A stretch of 64,000 bases of DNA from JBGSUZ01 sp964404895 (GTDB lineage: Bacteria > Bacillota > Clostridia > Peptostreptococcales > Acidaminobacteraceae). Each line of letters begins with the position of its first letter. Within the stretch, counting starts at the first letter, position 1. Below, piece after piece: positions 23,343 through 32,013 of this stretch. The position numbers and the translations under genes are program-made. The notes beneath the pieces are model-generated. The model saw only the letters and a list, made by a program, of their open reading frames with translations, did not search any database and had not been told where the DNA came from. The stretch lies in contig CAYOLV010000002.1 of NCBI GenBank assembly GCA_964404895.1, positions 310,001 through 374,000 of the forward strand, given 5' to 3'.

Positions 23343-25082
23343 TTAATAATCGCTTCTTAACCCCAGTATCTTTGATAATGTACTTTCTATATCAAACGAA
23401 TTTAACAATTTCAGCTCAACAATACCATTATACTCTCGTTCAATCTTAATTAAATCTAATACATCACCTTCAAAAATATAATGTGGTCTTGAAAGTTCTA
23501 AAGCATAACTCTTAAATCTACGATATTCTTCCAAAGAGTGAAATTTCAACGAATAGGATTCATCAGTGATTTTACTAATAACAGCATCCCAATTCATACG
23601 AAAGGAGGATATAACTTCTTCTATATCTCGTTCAACGTTGTTTCTAAATAGAAGTGAATCATCATTACTAGACTCATATGATATCATACTACTCCAATTA
23701 ATTAGTATACGTTCTTCAATGTATAAAATTCTTAGTGCGTCCGCATTTTTTCTTATTCCATCTTTAAGTAATAGTACAATATCTAGAATAGGTGAATCAT
23801 CTAGGTCATCTAACCTTTTTTCTATATTTCTTTTTATATACGCAAGTATTTCCTCACAATGATAACCACAACAAGATGAAAAAAGCTTTAATATTTCACC
23901 TGACAAATCCCATTCACAGTTAGTACGTTGACACTTAAGTATTTTTTTCAAATCCTCATATAGCCTAATATGCTCTTCATTATTATCTAAGTCTAAGGGG
24001 AGGTACTTTGAGCCATCTCTATATACATTACTCTCATACTTAAATTTTCTCAAACATTCAACGTAAAGTAGTTCTTGGAAATATATGCTCTTCAGATCAT
24101 TATCAACTTGATAGCAAATACTCTTATGATAATTGCGATTATACTTTTCACATTCTTCAACAGACTTATTCTCGAAAATATATTTTGCAGAAAGTATATC
24201 TTCACTAGCTCTCTCTAAAATTAGTTCTATAGTATTATCGTCAATATCAATATCAATACTTGGTATTATGTTCTCTCTAATAACTCCCAGTAAATCTAAA
24301 ATCTGAGCTCTATGTAGCTTCAATTCCAATAAAATTTCGTCGATTCCAGGTCTTTCCATTGGATTTTGCCGTAACATTCTATCAACTAACTTGTCCAATG
24401 ATGATAACATTGGAACAACATCCGTTATTGTTTTATAATGAGTACCTAAAATATTTTGCATTGTAAAGCATTCATTAATGATCTTGCCAAAAGAAAAAAT
24501 ATCAGCAGCAAATGTTACATTTTTTGCATTGTTTTTAATGCATAACTCTGGTGATATATAACTCCTATTTGCCATTAAATCATTTTTTTGGGTTAATCTC
24601 GAATCCTTGAAATGAGCTATACCAAAATCTGCTAAAACCAAATTATAACTATCTATTAAAATATTTTCAGGCTTTATATCTCTATGTATCACATTATTCT
24701 TATGTGCATAGTCAATTGCTTCACATAGTTCCTCAATATATTCTAACTTTTTAATATTTGTGACACTATAATCGTCTACAATGTCTCTAAATGTTTTTTC
24801 ATAATGAGGCATTACATAGCAAATGTAATCATCCAACTCTTCTTCAGCTATTACTTTAATAATATTTTTATGAGTACTTTCTTTACAAAAATTAATTTCT
24901 TGAATGAATCTTTCTTTTTTGTTTTTGTCTTTTTTATCATGCAAAAACTTAATAGCATATTTAATGCCATCACATTCGGATAACCAAACAACACCTGATC
25001 CCCCTTGACCTATTTGTTTAATTAACTCATAATTCTTGTTTTCAATTCTAATTTTGCATCCTTTATATAACTTATTAGACAT
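23343..25082 (-). CDS. eukaryotic-type serine/threonine protein kinase, phage cargo
   Basis: The 579-residue protein has a complete Hanks-type kinase domain in residues 1-270: glycine loop IGQGGSGVVW, the ATP lysine in YAIKF (K45), catalytic loop HRDIKPENIL (D135, N140), ADFGIAHF (D152), YISPEL as the APE equivalent and a C-lobe DIFSFGKI. The remaining 300 residues are helical, without PASTA repeats or a membrane segment, so it is cytosolic. That differs from host PrkC/PknB and is closer in style to phage-defence kinases such as staphylococcal Stk2. AGAAAGGAT precedes the ATG. Flanked on both sides by pieces of one nuclease gene. Targets are unknown. Confidence 0.92.
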   Translation of the reverse strand: MSNKLYKGCKIRIENKNYELIKQIGQGGSGVVWLSECDGIKYAIKFLHDKKDKNKKERFIQEINFCKESTHKNIIKVIAEEELDDYICYVMPHYEKTFRDIVDDYSVTNIKKLEYIEELCEAIDYAHKNNVIHRDIKPENILIDSYNLVLADFGIAHFKDSRLTQKNDLMANRSYISPELCIKNNAKNVTFAADIFSFGKIINECFTMQNILGTHYKTITDVVPMLSSLDKLVDRMLRQNPMERPGIDEILLELKLHRAQILDLLGVIRENIIPSIDIDIDDNTIELILERASEDILSAKYIFENKSVEECEKYNRNYHKSICYQVDNDLKSIYFQELLYVECLRKFKYESNVYRDGSKYLPLDLDNNEEHIRLYEDLKKILKCQRTNCEWDLSGEILKLFSSCCGYHCEEILAYIKRNIEKRLDDLDDSPILDIVLLLKDGIRKNADALRILYIEERILINWSSMISYESSNDDSLLFRNNVERDIEEVISSFRMNWDAVISKITDESYSLKFHSLEEYRRFKSYALELSRPHYIFEGDVLDLIKIEREYNGIVELKLLNSFDIESTLSKILGLRSDY

Positions 25083-25166
25083 TAAATGAATCCTTTCTAA
25101 AGTTAACAGAAAAGCACTGTTTCATATATATAGAATATATGATTATGCAACTGGACGATTACAACT

Positions 25167-25671
25167 TTATGAATCAAAGTTTTTATTTGGAATATACTGA
25201 TCAGTATAAACCTTAAAGTTACATGGGCACGACCATATATTTTGCTTCTCAATTAAAATCAGTGTTTTAATAATGTTAAGTATTACTTTCTTAGCAACTT
25301 CATAAACCAATTGACTGTGTTCATTAGTAAAAGCCCAATATTCTCTATCACCATAGCCTATATCGACAGCAGCATTGGGCTCTCTTACTCCTGATAAATC
25401 TCCACCATCAACTTCGATAATTGTATATTTTTACCATTAAACTCAATTTGTTTGCTTTCAGAATTAATAGTTAAGTTTTCTTTCATCAGTTCTGATAACA
25501 CTATTTTTTCTGTGGGCGTATAAGCTTCACTACTAACTGAATTTGAACTTTCTTCTTCACTAACCTCAACTGTTGTAACCACCTTTTCAGGCTCAGTTGG
25601 CTTATAATAAAATAGTATTGCAATTATACCAAGAATTAATAATATAGCTTCCTGCTTTTAATATTTTTCAT
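25167..25671 (-). pseudogene. N-terminal remnant of a secreted DNA/RNA nuclease with two frameshifts
   Basis: ATG 25671 has an AGGAG site but its frame stops after 11 codons. One frame over, the membrane segment EAILLILGIIAILFYY and KPTEPEKVVTTVEVSEEE follow, running to NGKN; a second frame change then gives YTIIEVDGGDLSGVREPNAA and DIGYGDREYWAFTNEHSQLV. These are the leading parts of the clostridial membrane-anchored DNA/RNA non-specific endonuclease family, as I recall it. The catalytic middle is absent, replaced by unrelated codons and then the kinase gene. The calcium-binding tail survives at 23132-23290. Confidence 0.75.
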
Positions 25672-25793
25672 CGACTTTCTCCTAATATTTATAATTCAAG
25701 CAAATACTATTATATATTATTTTTTAGGAGAAAATGGTAACCAATTTCTAAATAATTAAATTATCAATATTACTATCAATTCTTGCTATACAT

Positions 25794-26027
25794 TTAATTA
25801 ATTTTAGCCGATTCAATTAGTGCCTCAATCGTTTCATGAAGCTCATCATTTTGAAACATCAAAGCAGTACAATCTTTAACTGATTGGATATATTTACTGG
25901 TCATTTCAATATATTGGTCTTGTAGATTTGAAATGTATTGCAAGAGTTGCAAATTATAGCATTGTAGCACTTTAACATCCATCATATCTTTTGCTGTGAA
26001 CTGTTTTGTAATTTCTGAAATTCTCAT
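25794..26027 (-). CDS. small helical phage early protein
   Basis: The 77-residue product begins MRISEITKQFTAKDMMDVKV and is predicted all helical, with LQYISNLQDQYIEMTSKYIQ as a likely coiled coil. AGGAGAT stands right before ATG 26027. A longer reading upstream has no ribosome site. It follows the RNA polymerase gene by about 240 bases. No family is recognised. Confidence 0.68.
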   Translation of the reverse strand: MRISEITKQFTAKDMMDVKVLQCYNLQLLQYISNLQDQYIEMTSKYIQSVKDCTALMFQNDELHETIEALIESAKIN

Positions 26028-26265
26028 AATTTCAATCTCCTCTAGTTTGTATAGTTTAGTAATGTAATTAGAGAAGGAGCAACCGCATTTATACAATTTC
26101 GACTAAGACTTATGCAGTCACTCTCTCCTTCCCTATTGGTCATTCTAAATTAATATACAGACGTTGTTATTACTTGTTTATAAGTGTTGATAATTTCTCT
26201 TAAAAACAGTATATAGCATTTCCAACATTTCCATTTAATACTATTTTATTCTCTTTTTTAGAATT

Positions 26266-28710
26266 TTATGCACATATTTTGTATAAATATTCTTCAACAT
26301 TTTGTTCTAAGATATCACCATAGCAATTCCACAATAAGTATTTTTGATTAGACTGTGAATCGTATAGTTTCCATATAAGATAATCAACTAATTCTGTCTC
26401 ATTACCATTAGGATTTGCCACAATCCATTTTTCAAACAATCTATGTCTAATTTCTCCATATGTCACCTTGTCACTTTTGCCCCAATTATCCGTCTGTAGC
26501 ATCATTTGTTGACACTTGATACTATAAGCGTTATAACTCATCATAACCTTACTGTTTAAGGTCATAGGTCTGTTTGGATTAGTCATCAGCACAGTATGGT
26601 CAAACGTAACACTATCATCAAATTTCAATCTCGGAACTGTCAGCATTTTTTCAATCCTATCGACTACACTATTTCCTATTGATTCACACTCATCATCTTT
26701 CTTGTCTTTGGCATATTTAAAGAAATGAGGATATAACACACCTTTTTTATTATCATTAGTTTTGTCTAATGCACTGCTAACAAACTTTCTCATTTTAGGA
26801 CTAAATTTGCACCTCACACCAGTTTTTGAACTGTCAATTTCAAAGTTATTCTTTATACACAGTAACTTGATTGCCAATTCACGCTCTTTTGATTGTTCTG
26901 TGCTGTTCCAAATCTTTGTAATATCGTTGCTGATACCACCTATATTTGCTTTAAATGCTCTCTCTAAGCTATTCCAGATTGATTCACTTGTTAATATCTC
27001 AGCTTTTGCAATTCCCATTTCATAATTCATTGGAACAACGTCAACCATATTACGTTTTGCAATGTCTACAAATAGCTGATTATCAGTTAGATACAAAATA
27101 TCGCCATCCATATCTAGGTTCAGAATCTTACAAGTCAAGTCGTGGTTGTTAAGATATACAGCATTAGTCTTGAAGTATTTGCTTGTAGCTTTTAGTTTTG
27201 GTGTATCTTTAGTTGTTACAATATTCTTTGCAACAACGTGTTCACGACTTAATGAAGGGGCACGCATAGTGTCTATATCTACCTTATGTCCATAAAGCTT
27301 ACAACTAACTTCACCTTTACCAAGGAGTCCATTTGATCGCTCTACACCATTAAATACATATTCTGCTACACCATAAACATCAGGTAATACATAGGTATAT
27401 TTTGCATTCGGCATAATGATTGCTCCAGATAAAGCATCTCTAGTAAAACTACGTTTTAAATCCTTTATTTTCTCCCTGCACCATCCATCAGCCAAAATTG
27501 TTGGGTACATGTCTATTACATTTTGAAGATTTGAATATTCTTTTGTATGACTGCTACTCAATCCAAACAATCTTCGTTGTGTATCAATATCTGTGCTGAT
27601 ATTATTCAATATGTCCTGTGTAGGCTTAAGCAACTCATTCAATTCTTCATCTTTTATATCTGGTAAGTTCTGCAACATCTGATAGTTGATTCTGCTGTCT
27701 GAGATATGTTTTTCTTCCTCATTGCCATAACAAATATCACAATCATATTCTTCAAATCTATTACAATAATCTTCCCACGACTCGTAATATTTCCACATTT
27801 TAAATTGAGAAGCGAATAATATCACTTTTGCATCCTTTGGAACTACAGGATTACCCCAAACGTCCAACACTTCACGTTCTAACCATTCATTAGTTGTCCA
27901 GTCAAATGGTGTCAGTAGTCCTTTCAACCATGGGGCACGAATAATTCTATTTGTTCTGCATATACTTGGTAGCATCATACCCATACCATCTGTAATTTTG
28001 ATATTTACAGTAGCTTCACCACGCTCAATACCACTTACATTGCCACTTTTACTGAATATTACATTGTCGCACATTTGAGTTATAGGCAACTCTACATCTG
28101 GCAAAACAATTGTCTCTCTTAACGGAAAACCTTTCCAAACAGTAGATTTTGATGTGCTTAATGCTCTATACGCCAAGTATTTGGTAGGATTACAACCACC
28201 TTTAGCGTTTACCATTTCTAATGACAACCCTGCACTAATCTTATTCTCAACTTTTTTTAACACTTCCTCACGAATAAAAACCGTCTTGACTTCCCTTATT
28301 TGTCCAGATGATGATGAGAAATATACATATTTTTGCTCATTCCATATGAAGCCATTCTTGACAAGTTGATTTAGAATTGTTTTTCTACCTTTGCCATTTT
28401 CTACAATTACATAGTCTTTACTTCTTGTACCATGCTTAATTTTCATACTTCTGGTCATGTCACTTTCAAATAAATTGATATAATGAAGCTTCTCTTCAAC
28501 TTTATCAGTCCATTCGTTATAGAATGTATTCGGTTTAAATACTCTTAACTCTGTTTTAAATTTAGCTAAATCTGCTTTGATTAATTCACTTCTCAACTGC
28601 TTAGATTGTTCTGTACCATCCTTAATTAAGTCTATTTTTGCTTGAATCTCTGCATCTCTAAAATTAATTGCTTTAAGGCTTACTACGCTTACTTGTTTGC
28701 TATTTTTCAT
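26266..28710 (-). CDS. YonO/RDR-like single-chain RNA polymerase (double-psi beta-barrel)
   Basis: The 814-residue protein carries signatures of the RNA-dependent RNA polymerase-like (QDE-1/YonO) family. YVYFSSSSGQIREVKTVFI (residues 128-146) matches the SSSQLR block of eukaryotic RDRs; ITDGMGMMLP (239-248) is the DGxG strand of the first barrel; LNLDMDGDILYL (530-541) holds the catalytic DxDGD with D533, D535 and D537. SPbeta YonO of this family transcribes phage genes from DNA. The length is slightly below YonO. It follows the SF2 helicase gene, with a 327-base structured spacer, and has AGGAGATTG before its ATG. It may serve late or middle transcription of this phage. Confidence 0.85.
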   Translation of the reverse strand: MKNSKQVSVVSLKAINFRDAEIQAKIDLIKDGTEQSKQLRSELIKADLAKFKTELRVFKPNTFYNEWTDKVEEKLHYINLFESDMTRSMKIKHGTRSKDYVIVENGKGRKTILNQLVKNGFIWNEQKYVYFSSSSGQIREVKTVFIREEVLKKVENKISAGLSLEMVNAKGGCNPTKYLAYRALSTSKSTVWKGFPLRETIVLPDVELPITQMCDNVIFSKSGNVSGIERGEATVNIKITDGMGMMLPSICRTNRIIRAPWLKGLLTPFDWTTNEWLEREVLDVWGNPVVPKDAKVILFASQFKMWKYYESWEDYCNRFEEYDCDICYGNEEEKHISDSRINYQMLQNLPDIKDEELNELLKPTQDILNNISTDIDTQRRLFGLSSSHTKEYSNLQNVIDMYPTILADGWCREKIKDLKRSFTRDALSGAIIMPNAKYTYVLPDVYGVAEYVFNGVERSNGLLGKGEVSCKLYGHKVDIDTMRAPSLSREHVVAKNIVTTKDTPKLKATSKYFKTNAVYLNNHDLTCKILNLDMDGDILYLTDNQLFVDIAKRNMVDVVPMNYEMGIAKAEILTSESIWNSLERAFKANIGGISNDITKIWNSTEQSKERELAIKLLCIKNNFEIDSSKTGVRCKFSPKMRKFVSSALDKTNDNKKGVLYPHFFKYAKDKKDDECESIGNSVVDRIEKMLTVPRLKFDDSVTFDHTVLMTNPNRPMTLNSKVMMSYNAYSIKCQQMMLQTDNWGKSDKVTYGEIRHRLFEKWIVANPNGNETELVDYLIWKLYDSQSNQKYLLWNCYGDILEQNVEEYLYKICA

Positions 28711-29037
28711 ATAATCAATCTCCTATTCATCTAATCTAATTGAGTGAGTTTGTGACTTATGTTTGTGGAGCTTGTCGGAACAAACATAAGTCACCATGTT
28801 TTGTTCTTTTGCTCTTTGCTAAGTACCTTCCGCCCTACGGTTGGAGTGCTGGTATTATTCCGCTTTAACGCCACTTACGTGGCAAGCTACATAATCCATC
28901 ACCATTTTCATTTTCTAATTTTTACAAATTTAATTTTTAACTATATAGCATTTTCAGTATTTTAAGATGTACTACAGTACCAATATCGATACAAGTGTAT
29001 ATAACTGCACTGAAATTGTTACTATTCCCACCAACTA
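28711..29037 (-). other. structured 327-base spacer between helicase and RNA polymerase genes
   Basis: No gene is visible. It holds a perfect 15-base inverted repeat (28752-28794) and, nearer the helicase, a GC-richer block with the hairpin GCCAC-TTAC-GTGGC (about 28870-28884) and paired segments around GGTACTTAGC. The block is much richer in GC than its AT-rich neighbours, which suggests conserved RNA structure in the leader of the polymerase mRNA. No known riboswitch core was recognised. Confidence 0.5.
28752..28794. repeat. perfect 15-bp inverted repeat upstream of the phage RNA polymerase gene
   Basis: GTGACTTATGTTTGT and ACAAACATAAGTCAC flank a 13-base loop. No T-run follows on either strand, so it is not a terminator. 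It lies 42 bases before the polymerase start codon on the transcript, where it could be an RNase III site, an RNA switch or a dimeric protein's binding site. Confidence 0.8.
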
Positions 29038-30573
29038 TTAAGCAATAGCAATGCTTTCACAGTTTTTACTCTTATCAAATTTTTCGACAGTCCAAAATCT
29101 AATACCATTACTCTGTTTTGGAATTATTACATATGGTAAGTTTTCCATTTCTGAGTTGTTGATTGCAAAATTTAAACTCGTTGGACTTGTCTTTAATACT
29201 CGATTAACTCTATGGTCAACTTTCTCAATTAATTCCTGTTGAGCATCCTTGTTCAATTTCTTCCCAACTAAACTTTCCAAATATTGTTCTAAGTCATTTG
29301 CTTGTTCCACAACTCCACCCTCTTTCAACAATGTCCATTTCTTAAACTTCAATTCCCTTGCAATAAATTTGATATATCCGTGTTTTGCGAATGATTCCAT
29401 TTCGTCTATACGTTCAATATCCTTTTTGAATTTCACATATTTCAATTCATTTACTTTCTTGTTGTGTAATGCCGTCATATCATCAATTATCATGTTGTGA
29501 GAGTCTTGATTTCCTTGATTGATTTCGATATACGTTCTCGCTCCATGCTTGGTGAATTTATCAGCTATTTCTATGGCTTTCTCATATTTAGTTTTTTGTT
29601 TCTTGTAACTGCCAAATGCTCGGACAGTTAGATTGATATAGTCATTTGCTGATTGGAGACGTTTTCTTCCAATACACTGTTTAAGTGTGTCTATGTCCCA
29701 CACATCAACCAGCACTTCATGAATCTCTGCATTGTTTATGTTGACCCCTGCATCCATAGCAGTTGAAGTAAACAAGAACTGACATGGCAATATTTCATTT
29801 TGTAGTAGGCTATCAAGTTTTGCTTTATTAGATTCCTCATTCATATATTTGGCATGGCTATTCGATTTACTACAACTGAAAACGCTAATGTCTTTATATT
29901 TCTCAAAGTACTCATAACATTTTGTTGCCGATTGTATGAAGAATAGGCATTTCTTATCGTGTTCTATACATTCATAAATCTTGGTTTGAATACCATCACA
30001 CTTTTCATTTTCATAATAGAATTGAAGTGACTTGATGTATTTATAATTGATTGGCAAGCTGTATTTTTTAAGCTTAATTTTCTTCAACTTGCAGTAGTCT
30101 AAAAATATCTCACCAGTTGCACTCATAAATATTTTGATCGCTTTAGACTGATTAAATATTTTGTCTAGTGGTGAGTTAGTCCCATGATTGAATGGACTGT
30201 CTGATACAAAGAAATGTGCTTCATCGCATACTATCCATGAATAAATATTTAAATCTAAGAGTAGCAGATTATCAAAATCATCCTTTAGTTTAGAACCTAA
30301 CCTTTGGTAGGTTGCCACTGTTATATGGTCAAGTTTCCCATCACGTTTTAATTCATTTTCAAAAGCATCAACACATTTTGTTCTGTGAATGAGAAACAAT
30401 ATTTGTTGATTATTTGCTTTGGCATAGTCATATAAATCATTCTTGGTGAAGAAGCTTTTACCAACCCCAACCCCAGCCTCAATATATATATTCCTGCATT
30501 CATCAAATCCTGAGTCCCATTGTTCAATAAATTGCGATACCTTGCTACTAACTGTAATTTTTCCTTTATTCAT
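29038..30573 (-). CDS. phage SF2 helicase (DEAD/DEAH type)
   Basis: The 511-residue protein is an SF2 helicase: IYIEAGVGVGKSFFTKNDL with Walker A (K39), LFLIHRTKC as motif Ia, WIVCDEAHFF (DEAH, motif II), IFMSATG (motif III), FLFTSTAMDAGVNI (motif V) and LKQCIGRKRLQ (motif VI). The C-terminal 180 residues are lysine-rich and helical. ATG 30573 follows GAGGGGGAAAACA. It is the first gene of the early array and directly precedes the RNA polymerase gene, so the pair may act together in phage transcription or replication start. Confidence 0.9.
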   Translation of the reverse strand: MNKGKITVSSKVSQFIEQWDSGFDECRNIYIEAGVGVGKSFFTKNDLYDYAKANNQQILFLIHRTKCVDAFENELKRDGKLDHITVATYQRLGSKLKDDFDNLLLLDLNIYSWIVCDEAHFFVSDSPFNHGTNSPLDKIFNQSKAIKIFMSATGEIFLDYCKLKKIKLKKYSLPINYKYIKSLQFYYENEKCDGIQTKIYECIEHDKKCLFFIQSATKCYEYFEKYKDISVFSCSKSNSHAKYMNEESNKAKLDSLLQNEILPCQFLFTSTAMDAGVNINNAEIHEVLVDVWDIDTLKQCIGRKRLQSANDYINLTVRAFGSYKKQKTKYEKAIEIADKFTKHGARTYIEINQGNQDSHNMIIDDMTALHNKKVNELKYVKFKKDIERIDEMESFAKHGYIKFIARELKFKKWTLLKEGGVVEQANDLEQYLESLVGKKLNKDAQQELIEKVDHRVNRVLKTSPTSLNFAINNSEMENLPYVIIPKQSNGIRFWTVEKFDKSKNCESIAIA

Positions 30574-30737
30574 TGTTTTCCCCCTCTTTTTTCTAATTAA
30601 TTCCACCTGTACGGTAAATAATATTTTCTGATTAATTCTGAATTACCAATCATAACTCCACTTAAAGTTTGATATTTTCAACGTTCTTCAACTATTTCTC
30701 ATTTAAAAAATGGAAACTGTACACCACATAATAATTG

Positions 30738-30766
30738 TTGACATCTATTGACTATTGGGTTATATT
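30738..30766 (+). promoter_or_regulatory. strong plus-strand promoter in the phage early region
   Basis: TTGACA at 30738-30743, a 17-base spacer and TATATT at 30761-30766. Half-sites CATCTATT (30742-30749) and AATAGATG (30770-30777) form an 8-base inverted repeat around the -10 box, as an operator would. It points away from the helicase gene and towards a terminator about 130 bases on. Confidence 0.65.
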
Positions 30767-30772
30767 ATTAAT

Positions 30773-30922
30773 AGATGGTGAAAGTATACATAAAATTTAG
30801 GTAAGCCTTTAACATTATATTACAAACAAACGTTCTAGGCAAATTAATATATATTACAATTTGATTACATTGATTTTTGCGCATAAAAATAGACCTATCA
30901 ATTTAGATGGGTCTTTTATTTT
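30773..30922 (+). ncRNA. candidate short RNA from orphan promoter to terminator
   Basis: Transcription from the promoter at 30738-30766 would start near 30773 and meet a hairpin AGACCTATC/GATGGGTCT (30891-30914) followed by TTTTATTTTT. The unit is about 150 bases long and has no ORF of more than a few codons. It could be a phage small RNA, or a leader attenuated before the plus-strand genes at 32014. Confidence 0.45.
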
Positions 30923-31460
30923 TCTCTATTTCTCCCACCCATTAAATAGTTTCTTTTATCACCCTAGTTAGAAAATTGATTCTATATCATATAGTGTGAT
31001 TTTGAAATAGCCATCAATCAAGGTCATATCAATTTGTTCAAAAATCGTTTCCGTTTTTTGTGATTTAACACTCTTCTGTTATGGACATACCCCCTACCAC
31101 ATATACCTATACACCATCTAAGCTACTCAAATGCCAATAGTTAGGATTGATTTTGGTGATTTGATAATTCTATTCCCTTTGTCAATCTCTGCATATATGC
31201 ATTACCAACGGTTTGATAGTAATAAAAAAGGTAAATTTCACTCACATTTTGCCCAAAATCATCAATTTTTTATAAAATTAGTAACTACCCCTTACTAGGT
31301 GGGGTGATATGGGTAATAACCACTTTCTCAATCTCACAAATTTCCTTCCTCTAAGACGATTTAATTAATAGCCATACCATAACCTAAAAACTACAAACTC
31401 TTGTCAGAGCAATCAAATTGTCGATTCTACTAAAGGAATCTATGTATGAAGTAGACAAAT

Positions 31461-31487
31461 AAAAAACCACCCTATGAAGAGTGGTTC
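31461..31487 (-). terminator. terminator after the 89-residue protein
   Basis: AACCAC and GTGGTT extended by CT/AG pairing form a hairpin followed by TTTTTTATTTG on the minus strand, isolating this gene from the early helicase operon. Confidence 0.7.
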
Positions 31488-31497
31488 TGTGACTATA

Positions 31498-31767
31498 CTA
31501 TTTTATACTTTGACCATTAACAAAAAAATAATCAGCTATGTCTACTTTTTTACCATCAATTTCAACTTCTTCTAATTTTATTATTGATGAAGGGTTGATA
31601 TAAACAACTTTACTACCTGCATCAGAATATTCATTGACTTGTATAAGGGAATTAAGCAATATATCATTTTTATCTCTGAATTTTAACTGTAGCTCTTCTA
31701 ACTTTTCATCGATCAAAATTTTATTCCAACCGTCATTTCCGTTGAATGTAATTTCTACTACTTTCAT
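31498..31767 (-). CDS. hypothetical small beta-rich protein
   Basis: The 89-residue protein, MKVVEITFNGNDGWNKILID then EKLEELQLKFRDKND, has an N-terminal strand-helix pattern and a C-terminal strand-rich VVYINPSSIIKLEEVEIDGK. A very good GGGGAAGGGGGTG site precedes ATG 31767. It is a single-gene unit ending in its own terminator and diverges from the secreted protein gene at 32014. No helix-turn-helix is visible. Its divergent placement in the control region would allow a regulatory role, which is only an inference. Confidence 0.65.
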   Translation of the reverse strand: MKVVEITFNGNDGWNKILIDEKLEELQLKFRDKNDILLNSLIQVNEYSDAGSKVVYINPSSIIKLEEVEIDGKKVDIADYFFVNGQSIK

Positions 31768-32013
31768 ATTTTCACCCCCTTCCCCTCTAATACAAACCCT
31801 ATCACATTTGGATATGATTTGTAAATTAGTATTCATATAGCAATATCTTTTTTATAAATTCCTTTGATGTATTATATTTACATTTATGTAATTTTACCAA
31901 TAAATAAAAACCAGTTTTTTATCAATTCACTATTGATTGGAAATTAATTCTATGGTAGTTTATGTATATAGCACTAACAAAATACATATATTAACTATTC
32001 TAGGGGGACAAAA

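Larger units (their letters stand above)
30574..31497. other. 924-base AT-rich early control region without a clear gene
   Basis: Between the helicase start and the 89-residue protein stop there is no convincing gene. It contains a consensus plus-strand promoter with flanking half-sites (30738-30778), a terminator at 30891-30922, a 36-codon startless frame (30968-31078, minus), an ACCCC/GGGGT hairpin near 31287-31304 and several short ribosome-site-like runs. This is the most likely place for early promoters and lysogeny control elements. Confidence 0.5.

Noticed and set aside
30600..30660. 18-codon leader peptide (MIGNSELIRKYYLPYRWN) upstream of the helicase
   Set aside because: It has a GTGGAG site but is too short to separate from chance and has no stalling motif or paired hairpins.
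31280..31310. ACCCC/GGGGT hairpin in the early region
   Set aside because: Five-base stem without a T-run; could occur by chance.
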